A stretch of 64,000 nt of DNA from Raoultibacter massiliensis (GCF_900199545.1 NZ_LT962671.1:1042814-1106813), one strand, 5' to 3'. Counted from the stretch's first letter, positions 1 through 8,471 are shown. A program made the numbers and translations. The notes: generated from the letters alone by a model not told the origin.

Positions 1-671
1 TTCACGCTCTGATCTTCACGCCCGATGTAGTATCGGTACATGTCCACATCGCGGTAATACATGGTTCTCACATGCGGCAGCGGGACGTACACGAATATGT
101 TATCCACGTAAAACGTGTGCTCGGGAAGCTGCAGGTTCATGTCGCGCAGAAGCTCGGTGCGATAAATGACCGAGTGCATGAGCAGGTACTGGCTCTGAGA
201 GAAATGTCCGACGTCTTCCCATCCGAACTCCCTGCCTTCGGGAAACACGTTGCGGTAGTGCATGATGGTCCGCTTCCCCTCATGCACCTTTTCGTACACG
301 TAGTTGCCGATCACGAGATCGGTCGGGCTTTCCCGCTCCACCTGCTTGCGCAGGTACTTCATGATGTCGTGCATGGCTGCTTCGTCGAGCCAGTCGTCGG
401 AATCGACCACCTTGTAGTACAGGCCGCTTGCTTCGGCGAGGCCGGCATTGACCGCCGAACCGTGGCCGCCGTTTTCCTTATGAATCGCCTTGATGATGCC
501 AGGATGGCGCGAGGCCCACTCGTCGGCCTTCTCTGCCGTATCGTCTTTCGTGGACCCGTCGTCGACGATGAGGATTTCGATATCATCCCCGCATTTGAGG
601 ATGGATTCGATGCATGCGTCCATGTACGACGCCGAATTGAAGCACGGAACGGCGAATGAGACGGTTTTCAT
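1..671 (-). CDS. Family 2 glycosyltransferase (3' end cut by window edge)
   Basis: Transfers a sugar from a nucleotide-sugar donor, probably during assembly of a surface polysaccharide on the cytoplasmic face of the membrane. The N-terminus shows the GT-A nucleotide-binding start (SFAVPCFNSASYMD, residues 5-18), then ILIVDDGST (33-41) and the metal-binding DSDD (90-93) followed by W94. About 223 codons are visible without a stop, so the C-terminus lies outside the window. It begins 13 bases after the stop of the UDP-galactopyranose mutase gene and has only a weak ribosome site, so it is probably translated from the same mRNA. That makes a galactofuranosyltransferase role plausible, but the sequence does not show acceptor or donor specificity. 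Confidence 0.88.
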   Translation of the reverse strand, partial: MKTVSFAVPCFNSASYMDACIESILKCGDDIEILIVDDGSTKDDTAEKADEWASRHPGIIKAIHKENGGHGSAVNAGLAEASGLYYKVVDSDDWLDEAAMHDIMKYLRKQVERESPTDLVIGNYVYEKVHEGKRTIMHYRNVFPEGREFGWEDVGHFSQSQYLLMHSVIYRTELLRDMNLQLPEHTFYVDNIFVYVPLPHVRTMYYRDVDMYRYYIGREDQSV

Positions 672-684
672 AGATGCCGCCCGA

Positions 685-1905
685 CTATTCTTCGCCGACG
701 AGTTCGTCGGCGAGCGCGAGCGCGCGTCCGATGATAACGTCCATGTTGTAATACCGGTACTCTGCAAGGCGCCCGAGCGGGTGGAAGTTCGCAAGTCCGC
801 TCGTCAACTTGAGGTAACGATCGTAATGGGCGGCGTTCTCGTCGTTGATGATGGCGTAGTACGGAATCTGGGTCTTCGGATCATCGTATGAATGCGAATA
901 CTCTTTCATGATCGTGGTCTTCGCGCTCTCCTGCCCCGTCAGGTACTTGAACTCGGTGATGCGCGTGTAATCTTCGGTGACCGTGAAGTTGACCGTTCCG
1001 CAGGGAAGCACGTGCTCGACGTCGTGCGTCTCATAGGCGAAATCGAGGCTTCGGTACGGCAACCTGCCGAACCGAGACAGGAAAAGCTCGTCGAGCGGGC
1101 CGGTGTATACGATGGGCCCGTCGATCGGTACGTCCTTTATCGATATGGCCGCAAGCGGGGCGTTCTCGTCATCGCTTTCGAATTCGAGGTCGAAGATGCT
1201 CTCCGCCTCGGTCTCCAGGCATACGTCGATGAGATCGTGATCGAGCATGCTCTCGAAAAGCGGCGTGTAGCCATTCGCCGGCATGCCCTGAAAGGCATCT
1301 TGGAAATAGCGGTTGTCGCGCGAGACGAACACGGGCACGCGCGCCGTCACGCTCGGATCGACCTCTTCGGGCGTGAGCCCCCATTGCTTCTGCGTGTAGT
1401 ACAGGAAAACGTTCTTGTAGATGAAGTCGGCGATCTCCGAAAGCTCAGGGTCGTCCTGGGCGCGCAGCTCGTTGATGGTCACCTTGCGTTCGTCGCCGAA
1501 CGTTTCGATGAGCTTGTCGATCAGATGCGCGGCCTTCTCTTCCCCGTAGACGATCTCCATCGAGTTCTTATTGAAAGGGACGGGCATGTAGGTGCCGTAC
1601 CAATCGGCAAGCACCTCGTGCTCGTAATCGCGCCATTCGGTAAAACGCCTCACGTAATCGAACGCGCGCTTGTCGTTGGTATGGAAGATATGCGGCCCGT
1701 AGCGATGGACGAGAATCCCGTTTTCGTCGAGCTCGTCGTACATGTTGCCGCCGATATGGGCCCTCTTCTCGATAATCAGCACGCGCTTGTTCGCTCGCTC
1801 GGCAAGCTCCCGAGCGACAACGGCGCCCGCGAAGCCGCTTCCCACGACGACCGCGTCGTAATCGGCCACGTCGAGCTCCTTGAAACTGCGCACCTGTACA
1901 CCCAT
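685..1905 (-). CDS. glf: UDP-galactopyranose mutase
   Basis: Flavoenzyme that interconverts UDP-galactopyranose and UDP-galactofuranose, supplying galactofuranose for cell-surface glycans. The 406-residue protein has an N-terminal FAD-binding Rossmann motif (VVVGSGFAG, residues 19-27), then IEKRAHIGGN, which is typical of the family, and a YGPHIFHT segment. A longer reading frame exists upstream, but the ATG at 1905 is preceded by AAGGAAGGG at good spacing and gives the usual N-terminus. It lies just upstream of a family 2 glycosyltransferase and is divergent from pta. The length fits the bacterial family (about 370-400), with a short N-terminal extension. Confidence 0.95.
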   Translation of the reverse strand: MGVQVRSFKELDVADYDAVVVGSGFAGAVVARELAERANKRVLIIEKRAHIGGNMYDELDENGILVHRYGPHIFHTNDKRAFDYVRRFTEWRDYEHEVLADWYGTYMPVPFNKNSMEIVYGEEKAAHLIDKLIETFGDERKVTINELRAQDDPELSEIADFIYKNVFLYYTQKQWGLTPEEVDPSVTARVPVFVSRDNRYFQDAFQGMPANGYTPLFESMLDHDLIDVCLETEAESIFDLEFESDDENAPLAAISIKDVPIDGPIVYTGPLDELFLSRFGRLPYRSLDFAYETHDVEHVLPCGTVNFTVTEDYTRITEFKYLTGQESAKTTIMKEYSHSYDDPKTQIPYYAIINDENAAHYDRYLKLTSGLANFHPLGRLAEYRYYNMDVIIGRALALADELVGEE

Positions 1906-2025
1906 GTGAACCCTTCCTTTTGGAAACGTATGAGACAAAGCGACACCCCGGCCTCTGTTTGCCGATGTCGCGCAGCGGACTATCGTCCTGCATATTCTGC
2001 CGAGAATCCATTTTACCGTGAGACA

Positions 2026-2052
2026 TTGCACCGCGTCCCATTATCATATAAT
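2026..2052 (+). promoter_or_regulatory. Putative promoter of pta
   Basis: A perfect TATAAT lies at 2047-2052, about 32 bases before the pta start. The best -35 candidate is TTGCAC at 2026-2031, but the spacer is only 15 bases, so the -35 assignment is weak. Confidence 0.5.
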
Positions 2053-2084
2053 TTGGACAAATCGAGAAAGGACGGACTACCAAC

Positions 2085-3089
2085 ATGGGATCATTCATCG
2101 ACACCATCCTTGCGAAGGCTGCATCCGATAAGCAGACCATCGTGTTGCCCGAGGGAGACGACGAGCGCACGCTTAAGGCAGCCGAAGCTATTTTGGCCGA
2201 CGATATCGCCGATTTGGTGATTCTCGGGGATGCCGATGCGATTACGGCAAGTTCGTACAACCTCGAAGGAGCAACCGTCATCGACCCGCGCACCGCGGCA
2301 GAGCGCGAAGAGTTCGCACATGCCCTGTTCGAGCTGAGAAAAGCCAAAGGCATGAGCGAAGAACAAGCGCTCGATCTCATGGATAACGTGCTGTACTTCG
2401 GAAACATGATGGTTAAGCTCGGACGCGCCGACGGCATGGTGTGCGGCGCCTGCCACTCGACCTCTGACGTGTTGCGAGCTTCGCTGCAGATTCTCAAAAC
2501 CGCTCCCGGCGTGCGTCTCGTGAGCGCGTTTTTCATCATGATCGTGCCCGATTGCGAGTACGGCGATGACGGCGTGTTCCTTTTCGCCGACTCGGGGCTC
2601 GAAATCCAACCCGATTCCGAGCGGCTCGCCAACATCGCCGTGAGCTCGGCCGGATCGTGGAAGACGCTTATCGGAACCGAGCCGGTCGTCGCAATGCTCT
2701 CCCACTCCACCTACGGCTCCGCCTCGGCGAACGCCGATCGGGATAAAGTCATCGAGGCAACCGAGATCGCCCAGGAGCTCGCTCCCGGCATCCGCATCGA
2801 CGGCGAGCTTCAACTCGACGCCGCCATCGTGCCCTCGGTCGGCGCATCGAAGGCACCCGAATCGCCGGTTGCCGGCAAGGCCAACGTGCTCATCTTCCCC
2901 GATCTCGATGCCGGGAACATCGGCTACAAGCTCGTGCAGCGCCTTGCGAAAGCTGAAGCGTACGGCCCGATCACACAGGGTCTCGCCGCCCCTGTGAACG
3001 ACCTGTCGCGCGGTTGCTCGGCAGAAGACATCGTGGGCGTCATCGGCATCACATGCGTGCAGTCGCAGGCGAAAAAGGCCCAGAGCTAA
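2085..3089 (+). CDS. pta: Phosphate acetyltransferase
   Basis: Converts acetyl-CoA and phosphate to acetyl phosphate, the first step of acetate formation; acetate kinase (7106-8335, minus strand) does the second. The 334-residue protein is the short, catalytic-domain-only form found in many Gram-positives, not the long enterobacterial form. It opens with a GSFIDTILAKA-type helix and IVLPEGDDERTLKAA, and carries the family segment DGMVCGACHST plus a C-terminal DLDAGNIGYKLVQRL. The ATG is preceded by AGAAAGGA. A strong terminator follows. Its usual partner ackA is separated from it here by a regulator-reductase island. Confidence 0.96.
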   Translation: MGSFIDTILAKAASDKQTIVLPEGDDERTLKAAEAILADDIADLVILGDADAITASSYNLEGATVIDPRTAAEREEFAHALFELRKAKGMSEEQALDLMDNVLYFGNMMVKLGRADGMVCGACHSTSDVLRASLQILKTAPGVRLVSAFFIMIVPDCEYGDDGVFLFADSGLEIQPDSERLANIAVSSAGSWKTLIGTEPVVAMLSHSTYGSASANADRDKVIEATEIAQELAPGIRIDGELQLDAAIVPSVGASKAPESPVAGKANVLIFPDLDAGNIGYKLVQRLAKAEAYGPITQGLAAPVNDLSRGCSAEDIVGVIGITCVQSQAKKAQS

Positions 3090-3114
3090 GATTTCGCCTT
3101 GCATACCCGATCTG

Positions 3115-3146
3115 ACGGCGCTGCCTCGAAAGGCGCGCCGTTTTTT
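3115..3146 (+). terminator. Rho-independent terminator of pta
   Basis: ACGGCGC (3115-3121) pairs with GCGCCGT (3135-3141), with an inner GCCT/AGGC stem around a CGAA loop, followed by six T residues. It reads in the pta direction and its T-run touches the stop codon of the convergent LuxR gene. Confidence 0.88.
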
Positions 3147-4597
3147 CATTCCCCGTCGTCGATATAGGAGAGCAGCAGACTGATGAGCTCCTGGCGGCTA
3201 TGCACCGATGTCTTGCCGTAGATGTTGCGCAGATGCGTTCGAAGCGTGCTTTCCGTTATGTAGAGGCTCTCCTGAATGGCAACGTTGTTCTTGCCCCGCA
3301 TAACAAGTTCGGCGATTTCCGATTCCCGCTTCGAAAGGCCGTATTCCCGTGCAGCGCACTGCACGCTCTGAGCGACCGATTCGCCCGCTTCATCGAGTTT
3401 GTTTTTGGCGATCGAGCGCTTCTCGAAGAAACGCCTCACATCGCCTTCGCTCATAACGAAGGCGGACGTTCCCACGGTCAGCACGATGATCGCCGATATC
3501 ATAATGGGAAGCGGAATGGTCGCAACGGGCAGAAAAGTGTCGCAGGCCAACTGGGCCAGCGTGCTGCAAAGCGTCAGGGTGAACTGGCCCACGGCAAAAA
3601 CGCACGCCGCGGGAGCACGGGTTCGCATGGCGATGCTGCACCAGAGCGTCCAGGTGAATATCCTGAAGAACGCCCAGCTGAGTCCTATGATAAACGCTTC
3701 GTACTGCTGATTGCCGGCTTCGAGCGTCAAAACCAGGATCACGCTGACGATGATAAGCGGCGTGAGCATGCGATACAAAATGGTGAAATTGAATTTATCG
3801 CTTCGCCGCGTTGCCAACAGGGCGATGCAGATCGACAAGGCGAGTCCCGCGATCAGCGTCTGCAGCTCTTCGGCAGCGGGATACTTCGTTTCCGAAAGCA
3901 TGTTGACAAGCAGATGGGCGGCTCCGAAAAGACCGATGCCGATGAAAAGGCGCAGGGGAAGATGGGCGAAGGGCCTTCCCTCGCGGACAGGTACGCCCTG
4001 CAAAGCGTAAAACGGCCGGTCGCTCCGCAAGATGAGCAGCGCTGCTCCAGAAATCAGGGGAAACAGGGAGTGCACGACCAAAGCGGGAACCGGTTGCAGT
4101 CCTGCGACCAGAAGGCACAGGGCGAAAACGATCACATACGACGAGGAAACGCATAGAAGCGCATCGCGAAACCGCACTCGGCACAGGCATTCGGCCCAGA
4201 GAAGCAGCATAATGGCTTTCGATGCGGCAAGCAGTGAAAAAACCGCCGCCCCGACGGGAACGTCGAGCACCCAACCGCATAGGTACATGCCCGCAGTGGA
4301 TGCGAAGACCAGAACGGCAGCCAAGATCACGATCAGCCTGCTCGAGAGAAGATTTCTCCTTCGGTGCGCGTACCATCCCGTCGCAAGAAGCATCACGAGG
4401 AACAGGGCGGTTTGCAGATAGCTCATTGGCTCGAGGACATCCGAGGCTCCGCTGTGCGGCTGGGGAAACAGCGTTGGGGAGATACCGACCGTCTGCCACC
4501 CCACATAGAACCCGAGTCCGCATATCAGCAATGCGAGTGTAGGGGCCGGCAAGGCCTCAGAAGAAGCGGTTCCCCGCACTGTGGCTTCGCAGCTCAT
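3146..4597 (-). CDS. LuxR-family regulator with a 12-helix membrane domain
   Basis: Likely a one-component membrane sensor-regulator. About 12 hydrophobic helices fill residues 15-390, followed by a GerE/LuxR DNA-binding domain at 421-483 (LSKRESEIAELVMRGK, then ITESTLRTHLRNIYGK, the recognition helix). No receiver or kinase domain is present. Proteins of this build are abundant in Eggerthellaceae and tend to sit beside the flavin or molybdenum reductases they are thought to control. Here the gene is divergent from an FMN-lipoprotein/FAD-reductase pair and shares a 344-base intergenic region with phased TACCT sites. The start is the ATG after GGGAGG, with short spacing. The ligand is unknown; it may be the substrate of the reductase. 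Confidence 0.87.
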   Translation of the reverse strand: MSCEATVRGTASSEALPAPTLALLICGLGFYVGWQTVGISPTLFPQPHSGASDVLEPMSYLQTALFLVMLLATGWYAHRRRNLLSSRLIVILAAVLVFASTAGMYLCGWVLDVPVGAAVFSLLAASKAIMLLLWAECLCRVRFRDALLCVSSSYVIVFALCLLVAGLQPVPALVVHSLFPLISGAALLILRSDRPFYALQGVPVREGRPFAHLPLRLFIGIGLFGAAHLLVNMLSETKYPAAEELQTLIAGLALSICIALLATRRSDKFNFTILYRMLTPLIIVSVILVLTLEAGNQQYEAFIIGLSWAFFRIFTWTLWCSIAMRTRAPAACVFAVGQFTLTLCSTLAQLACDTFLPVATIPLPIMISAIIVLTVGTSAFVMSEGDVRRFFEKRSIAKNKLDEAGESVAQSVQCAAREYGLSKRESEIAELVMRGKNNVAIQESLYITESTLRTHLRNIYGKTSVHSRQELISLLLSYIDDGE

Positions 4598-4716
4598 ATT
4601 CCTCCCATTCCCAAGATGCCCGGCAGAAAGCCCGAAGGAGCATCGGCTTCAGCGGCGCCCCCTACCCGTTTCGCGTTGCGCCGCAGAAAGCATCATCTAA
4701 CGAACCATACTACACA

Positions 4717-4829
4717 ATACCTCGAATCGAAAAGTCCACTTTCGGAGGCCGAGAGCAAAATACCTGGTACGGCTTTAAAAATACCTCACCGATACCTCAC
4801 GATTACCTGATTGTTTTCAACAATACCCC
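4717..4829 (+). repeat. Helically phased direct repeats, consensus ATACCTC
   Basis: Copies start at 4717 (ATACCTC), 4760 (ATACCTG), 4781 (ATACCTC), 4792 (ATACCTC), 4803 (TTACCTG) and 4823 (ATACCCC). The intervals are 43, 21, 11, 11 and 20 bases, close to whole turns of the DNA helix. All have the same orientation and end just upstream of the -35 box of the reductase operon. They resemble the TACYYMT heptamer known for NarL-type GerE domains, so the adjacent LuxR protein is the obvious candidate binder. This is inference from position and pattern. Confidence 0.65.
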
Positions 4830-4839
4830 ATCGAAAGGT

Positions 4840-4869
4840 TTGACGTTATCCGAACCCGCTCGCTTTAAT
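4840..4869 (+). promoter_or_regulatory. Promoter of the FMN-lipoprotein/FAD-reductase operon
   Basis: TTGACG (4840-4845) and TTTAAT (4864-4869) are separated by 18 bases; each matches the sigma-A consensus at five of six positions. It lies directly downstream of the phased TACCT repeats. Confidence 0.7.
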
Positions 4870-4941
4870 GCATGCGGTCGAGCCGATACGAACGGCGACG
4901 CAAAGAGACCAACTGCAAAGAACACGGAAAGGATGATGACC

Positions 4942-5391
4942 ATGAGAAGGCAGATCGCCGTTGCGGCATGGTGCCTGGCGATGTCGGTGAGCCCCCTGCT
5001 TGCCGGATGCAGCTCCAACGCCGACGCGAAGACCGAGCAGCCGGAAGCGAACGCCGAGGCGAGCCAAAGCTCCGGCGCGCCAGCGCCCGCCGCCGACGAG
5101 AAGGCCGTCAAAAACGACTACGAAGACGGTACGTACCAAGGCGAGGGAAAAGGAATGGGAGGCCCCATCACCGTATCCCTCACGATAACGGATGGAGTGA
5201 TAACCGTCGACGAGATAACCGAGTCGGGGGAAACCGCCGGCATCGGGGGTAAAGAAGCCATCGAAGACGGTACCTTCAAGGCTCAAATCGAAGAGGCCCA
5301 ATCAGCCGAAATCGACGGCGTTTCGGGTGCAACCATGACCTCGGGTGGCGTTATGAAAGCCGTTGAGGCAGCGCTTGCCCAGGCGAAATAG
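4942..5391 (+). CDS. FMN-binding domain lipoprotein
   Basis: Small exported electron-transfer protein of 149 residues. It has a signal peptide with lipobox LLAGC (lipidated Cys23), a low-complexity Ala/Glu/Ser linker (about 24-60), and an FMN_bind domain with GKGMGGPITV near the start and GVSGATMTS at the end. In this family ApbE attaches FMN covalently to the Thr of the SGAT-type motif (here Thr131). The third nearby ATG is chosen because GGAAAGG then lies nine bases upstream; the two earlier ATGs abut the ribosome site. It is followed by a FAD reductase, which it probably supplies with electrons, much like the FMN domain fused to fumarate/urocanate-type reductases elsewhere. Confidence 0.9.
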   Translation: MRRQIAVAAWCLAMSVSPLLAGCSSNADAKTEQPEANAEASQSSGAPAPAADEKAVKNDYEDGTYQGEGKGMGGPITVSLTITDGVITVDEITESGETAGIGGKEAIEDGTFKAQIEEAQSAEIDGVSGATMTSGGVMKAVEAALAQAK

Positions 5392-5482
5392 ATCCCTGCA
5401 AAACTTTCGATCCCCATTCGGTGCACCGTCGGGCAAGGCGAACGGAGATCGAAGAAAGACAAAAGAGAAGAAGGAGAACAGG

Positions 5483-6946
5483 ATGAATATGAACCGTCGT
5501 CAATTCTGCGCACTCGGCACTGCCGGCGCGATGGCAGCGATCGCCGGTGGGGTGAGCTTGGGGTGCTCCTCCACCACCGCTTCCGGGGAATCGAGCCAAT
5601 CCGAACCTGCAGCGACTGCCATGGCAATCGGGGACGCCAACGTCAACTTCAGCCAAGAAGTCGATATCCTCATCGTGGGCGCCGGCATCTCCGGCATGCT
5701 CGCCTCAATCGATCCCGCATCTGCCGGGCGCAGCGTGCTTATCGTCGAGCAGAATTCGACCTATGGCGGAGACGCCATCTACTCGGCAGCCTGTCAAATG
5801 TGCACGACAGCCGAGCTTACGAAGGAAGAACGCCCCGATAAGTACATGAGCGAAGACGAGATCCGCGAAAAGTTCGCGCCGTATTACGAAGGGAACGAAG
5901 CGGGCCTCGAACGTACCGTTTTGCTTCAGAAATGGGGCGGCAAGTTCATCGACACCATGCACTACGATTGGGGATACGAGTTCCAGGAACTTCGCGAAAG
6001 CCCCTATCATCAGGCGTTCTTTCCGAAAAACGGTCTGTGCACAATGAAGGACGAATTCGAGCTGATGAACGAGAAAGTCGTCGAAGCCGGCGCGCAATAC
6101 CTGTTCGAAACAACCTTCAAGACCCTTATAACCGATGAGACGGGCGCCATCGCAGGCGGACGGTTCACCTCCAAGGACGGCTCCATCGTCGACATCAAGG
6201 CGAAGGCTGTGGTTCTTGCGGGTGGCGGATACATTTCCAACCAGGAGTGGATGGTCAAATACGCACCCGAATGGGCTTTCATCGGCAACATCGTCGCCGG
6301 ACGTAAAGGAGACACCATCGCCGCAGGCGTTGCTGCAGGCGGCACCCTTTCCGGCATGATGGCTTCGGGCAACCTCAATCCCCGTTACGAAGCCGGCCAC
6401 ATGCTCGGCACCTTCTATCCGCTGATCGGCCTGCTCCCGAACGGCAAGCGCTTCTACGCCGAAACCGCCGTGCACAACGCCGCCACCGGATGCCTCGCCG
6501 CAGGGTACAACGAATGGTACAGCATCTGGGACGACACAGCCCAAAACGGCATCGACCAAGAGGTAATCGCCCATGCCGGCGATGCCATCCAAACGGCCGG
6601 CTCCATCGAAGAACTCGCGGAGAAGATGGGCATGGCACTTGAAACCGTGCAAGCGGCCTTCGATGATTGGGATGCCATCTGCGACAACCAGTCCGACCCG
6701 GAGTTCGGAAAAACGCTCTTCCTTCAGAAACTCGTTCCCCCGTATTACTTCATCCGCAACGTCCCCGTGCGTTATAAGAGCTGCGGCGGCCTTGCGGTAA
6801 GCGATCGCATGGAGGTCGTCGACAAAGACGGCAACCCAATCCCCAACCTGTACGCCGCCGGATGCACTGCCGGAACCGAGGATATCGTTCCCGCCGCCGG
6901 ATCAGGTTTGCTGCTCGGTTCGGTGCTAGCCGAGGACCTCGCATAG
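5483..6946 (+). CDS. Tat-exported FAD-dependent reductase, fumarate-reductase-like fold
   Basis: Predicted extracytoplasmic flavin reductase of 487 residues with unknown substrate. The N-terminus is a Tat signal (RRQF, Arg5-Arg6) ending in lipobox VSLGC (Cys28), so the protein is probably a Tat lipoprotein. FAD binding is shown by ILIVGAGISG (62-71), AVVLAGGGYISN and the C-terminal IPNLYAAG. It belongs to the flavocytochrome c/fumarate reductase FAD superfamily. However, the catalytic His of HTMGG is replaced (RYKSCGG), and the substrate Arg of NRLGGNA is replaced by Ala in PAAGSG (470-475), so fumarate is unlikely. The start follows AAGGAGA. Co-transcribed with the FMN lipoprotein and probably controlled by the divergent LuxR protein. 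Confidence 0.88.
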   Translation: MNMNRRQFCALGTAGAMAAIAGGVSLGCSSTTASGESSQSEPAATAMAIGDANVNFSQEVDILIVGAGISGMLASIDPASAGRSVLIVEQNSTYGGDAIYSAACQMCTTAELTKEERPDKYMSEDEIREKFAPYYEGNEAGLERTVLLQKWGGKFIDTMHYDWGYEFQELRESPYHQAFFPKNGLCTMKDEFELMNEKVVEAGAQYLFETTFKTLITDETGAIAGGRFTSKDGSIVDIKAKAVVLAGGGYISNQEWMVKYAPEWAFIGNIVAGRKGDTIAAGVAAGGTLSGMMASGNLNPRYEAGHMLGTFYPLIGLLPNGKRFYAETAVHNAATGCLAAGYNEWYSIWDDTAQNGIDQEVIAHAGDAIQTAGSIEELAEKMGMALETVQAAFDDWDAICDNQSDPEFGKTLFLQKLVPPYYFIRNVPVRYKSCGGLAVSDRMEVVDKDGNPIPNLYAAGCTAGTEDIVPAAGSGLLLGSVLAEDLA

Positions 6947-6988
6947 CGAAAGGGATTTTCGACAGCGCATGGCGCCGCCTTCCCTTGG

Positions 6989-7024
6989 AAAAAAGGAGCT
7001 GCACCGTTTTCGATGCAGCTCCTT
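6989..7024 (-). terminator. Rho-independent terminator of ackA
   Basis: AAGGAGCTGCA (6993-7003) pairs perfectly with TGCAGCTCCTT (7014-7024). Read on the minus strand it ends in six T residues. It lies about 80 bases beyond the ackA stop. Confidence 0.88.
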
Positions 7025-7105
7025 GCCGTTCTCTATCGCCTTTTGCGCGAAGCGCGCCGCAGCAGCGGCTCGCTTCGCCCCGCGAGGCATGCTCCAGGTC
7101 TTTCC

Positions 7106-8335
7106 CTACGCCGTTTCGGATCCCGCTTCGATCAGCTGGCTTTTGGCGTAGACGATCTCGTAGGTGTCGCGGGCGATCATGTATTCCTCGTTGGTGGGAA
7201 TGATGATGATCTTGACTTTCGAATCGTCGGTGGAAATCTCGCGCTCGAAGCCGCGCTGGCGATTCTTTTCCTCGTCGAGCACGATCCCCAAGGGCTGCAA
7301 CCCTGAAAAGATCATGCGGCGCATCTTCTCGCAATTTTCTCCGACGCCCGCAGTCATCACGATGGCGTCGACGCCGCCCATGACGGCGATGTACTGGCCG
7401 ATGTACTTCTTCACCGAGTTCGAGTACATGTCGTAGGCGAGCTGTGCACGCTCGTGGCCCTGCTCCGAGGCGTCTTTGACGCTGCGCAAGTCGTTGCTGA
7501 TTCCAGAAATGCCCAGCAATCCCGATTTCTTGTTCATGAGTTCGTTGACTTCAGAGGTCGAAAGGCCCTCGTGTTCCATGATGAACGGAACGATCGCCGG
7601 ATCGATCGCGCCGCAGCGGGTGCCCATCATCAGACCGTCGAGCGGCGTAAGGCCCATCGAGGTGTCGACGGCGACGCCGTGGTCGATAGCCGAAGCCGAG
7701 CAGCCGTTTCCAAGGTGGCAGGTAATGAGCTTAAGCTCGTCGAGAGGCTCGTTGAGCACCACCGCAGCCCGTTCGGCAACGTAACGATGGGATGTTCCGT
7801 GTGCACCGTATTTGCGAATCGAATGCTTTTCGTACATTTCGTAGGGCAGCGGATACATGTAGGCTTTCGGCGGAAGCGTTTGGAAGAACGACGTATCGAA
7901 GACCGCCACCATGGGCACGTTCGGCATAAGCTTCTGGCATGCATGGATTCCCATGAGCGCAGCCTTGTTGTGAAGCGGCGCAAGTTCGGCAAGCTCGTCG
8001 ATCTTCGCAATCACGTCATCGTCGATCAAGGCCGACTTATCGAAGTACTTGCCGCCCTGCACCACGCGGTGTCCGATCGCATCTATCTCGTCGAGCGAGT
8101 CGATCGCTTTGGTCGGCCCGTCGAGAAGCGCATCGATGACAAGCGCCATCGCGGCGTCATGATCCTTCATTTCCGCGTCAAGCACATGCTCGTTCTCATC
8201 GAGGCCGTGCTTGTGGAACGCCCCGCTCGATCCCACTCGTTCGCAGATGCCCTTGGCAAGCAGCTTCTGCTGCTCGACGTTGACCAGTTGATATTTCAGG
8301 GACGATGAACCTGCGTTGACTACCAATACGTTCAA
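7106..8335 (-). CDS. ackA: Acetate kinase
   Basis: Transfers phosphate from acetyl phosphate to ADP, giving acetate and ATP by substrate-level phosphorylation. The 409-residue protein starts with the signature LVVNAGSSSLKYQ and contains FDTSFFQTLP, the His-containing YGAHGTSHRY, TCHLGNGCSA and GTRCGAIDP motifs of the ASKHA acetate kinase family. The start codon is TTG, chosen because GAGGAGG lies eight bases upstream and the N-terminal MNVLVVNAG is canonical. It converges with the FAD-reductase operon and is followed by a good terminator. Its pathway partner pta is about 4 kb away beyond that island. Confidence 0.97.
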   Translation of the reverse strand: MNVLVVNAGSSSLKYQLVNVEQQKLLAKGICERVGSSGAFHKHGLDENEHVLDAEMKDHDAAMALVIDALLDGPTKAIDSLDEIDAIGHRVVQGGKYFDKSALIDDDVIAKIDELAELAPLHNKAALMGIHACQKLMPNVPMVAVFDTSFFQTLPPKAYMYPLPYEMYEKHSIRKYGAHGTSHRYVAERAAVVLNEPLDELKLITCHLGNGCSASAIDHGVAVDTSMGLTPLDGLMMGTRCGAIDPAIVPFIMEHEGLSTSEVNELMNKKSGLLGISGISNDLRSVKDASEQGHERAQLAYDMYSNSVKKYIGQYIAVMGGVDAIVMTAGVGENCEKMRRMIFSGLQPLGIVLDEEKNRQRGFEREISTDDSKVKIIIIPTNEEYMIARDTYEIVYAKSQLIEAGSETA

Positions 8336-8471
8336 AATTCCGCCTCCTCATGCACTCGGTAAGCTATTAATTTTAGGGGTTATCAGCCCTTCTGTCCGAT
8401 TGAGTGGTCAAGGATCTCGGCAAACGGCAGCATGTTATAGAAAATACACAGATTAGGATGCAAAGCAGACG

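Larger units (their letters stand above)
4598..4941. promoter_or_regulatory. Divergent intergenic control region of LuxR and reductase genes
   Basis: This 344-base gene-free stretch holds six TACCT/TACCC-type sites (4717-4829) and one good promoter for the rightward operon (4840-4869). The part nearest the LuxR gene (4598-4700) shows no clear signal. Confidence 0.7.

Noticed and set aside
892..2220. A 442-codon plus-strand frame opposite glf
   Set aside because: Antisense shadow; runs through the glf-pta intergenic promoter and into pta in a different frame.
5483..6946. Annotating the FAD protein as fumarate reductase
   Set aside because: The His and Arg that bind and protonate fumarate are absent, so only the fold is supported.
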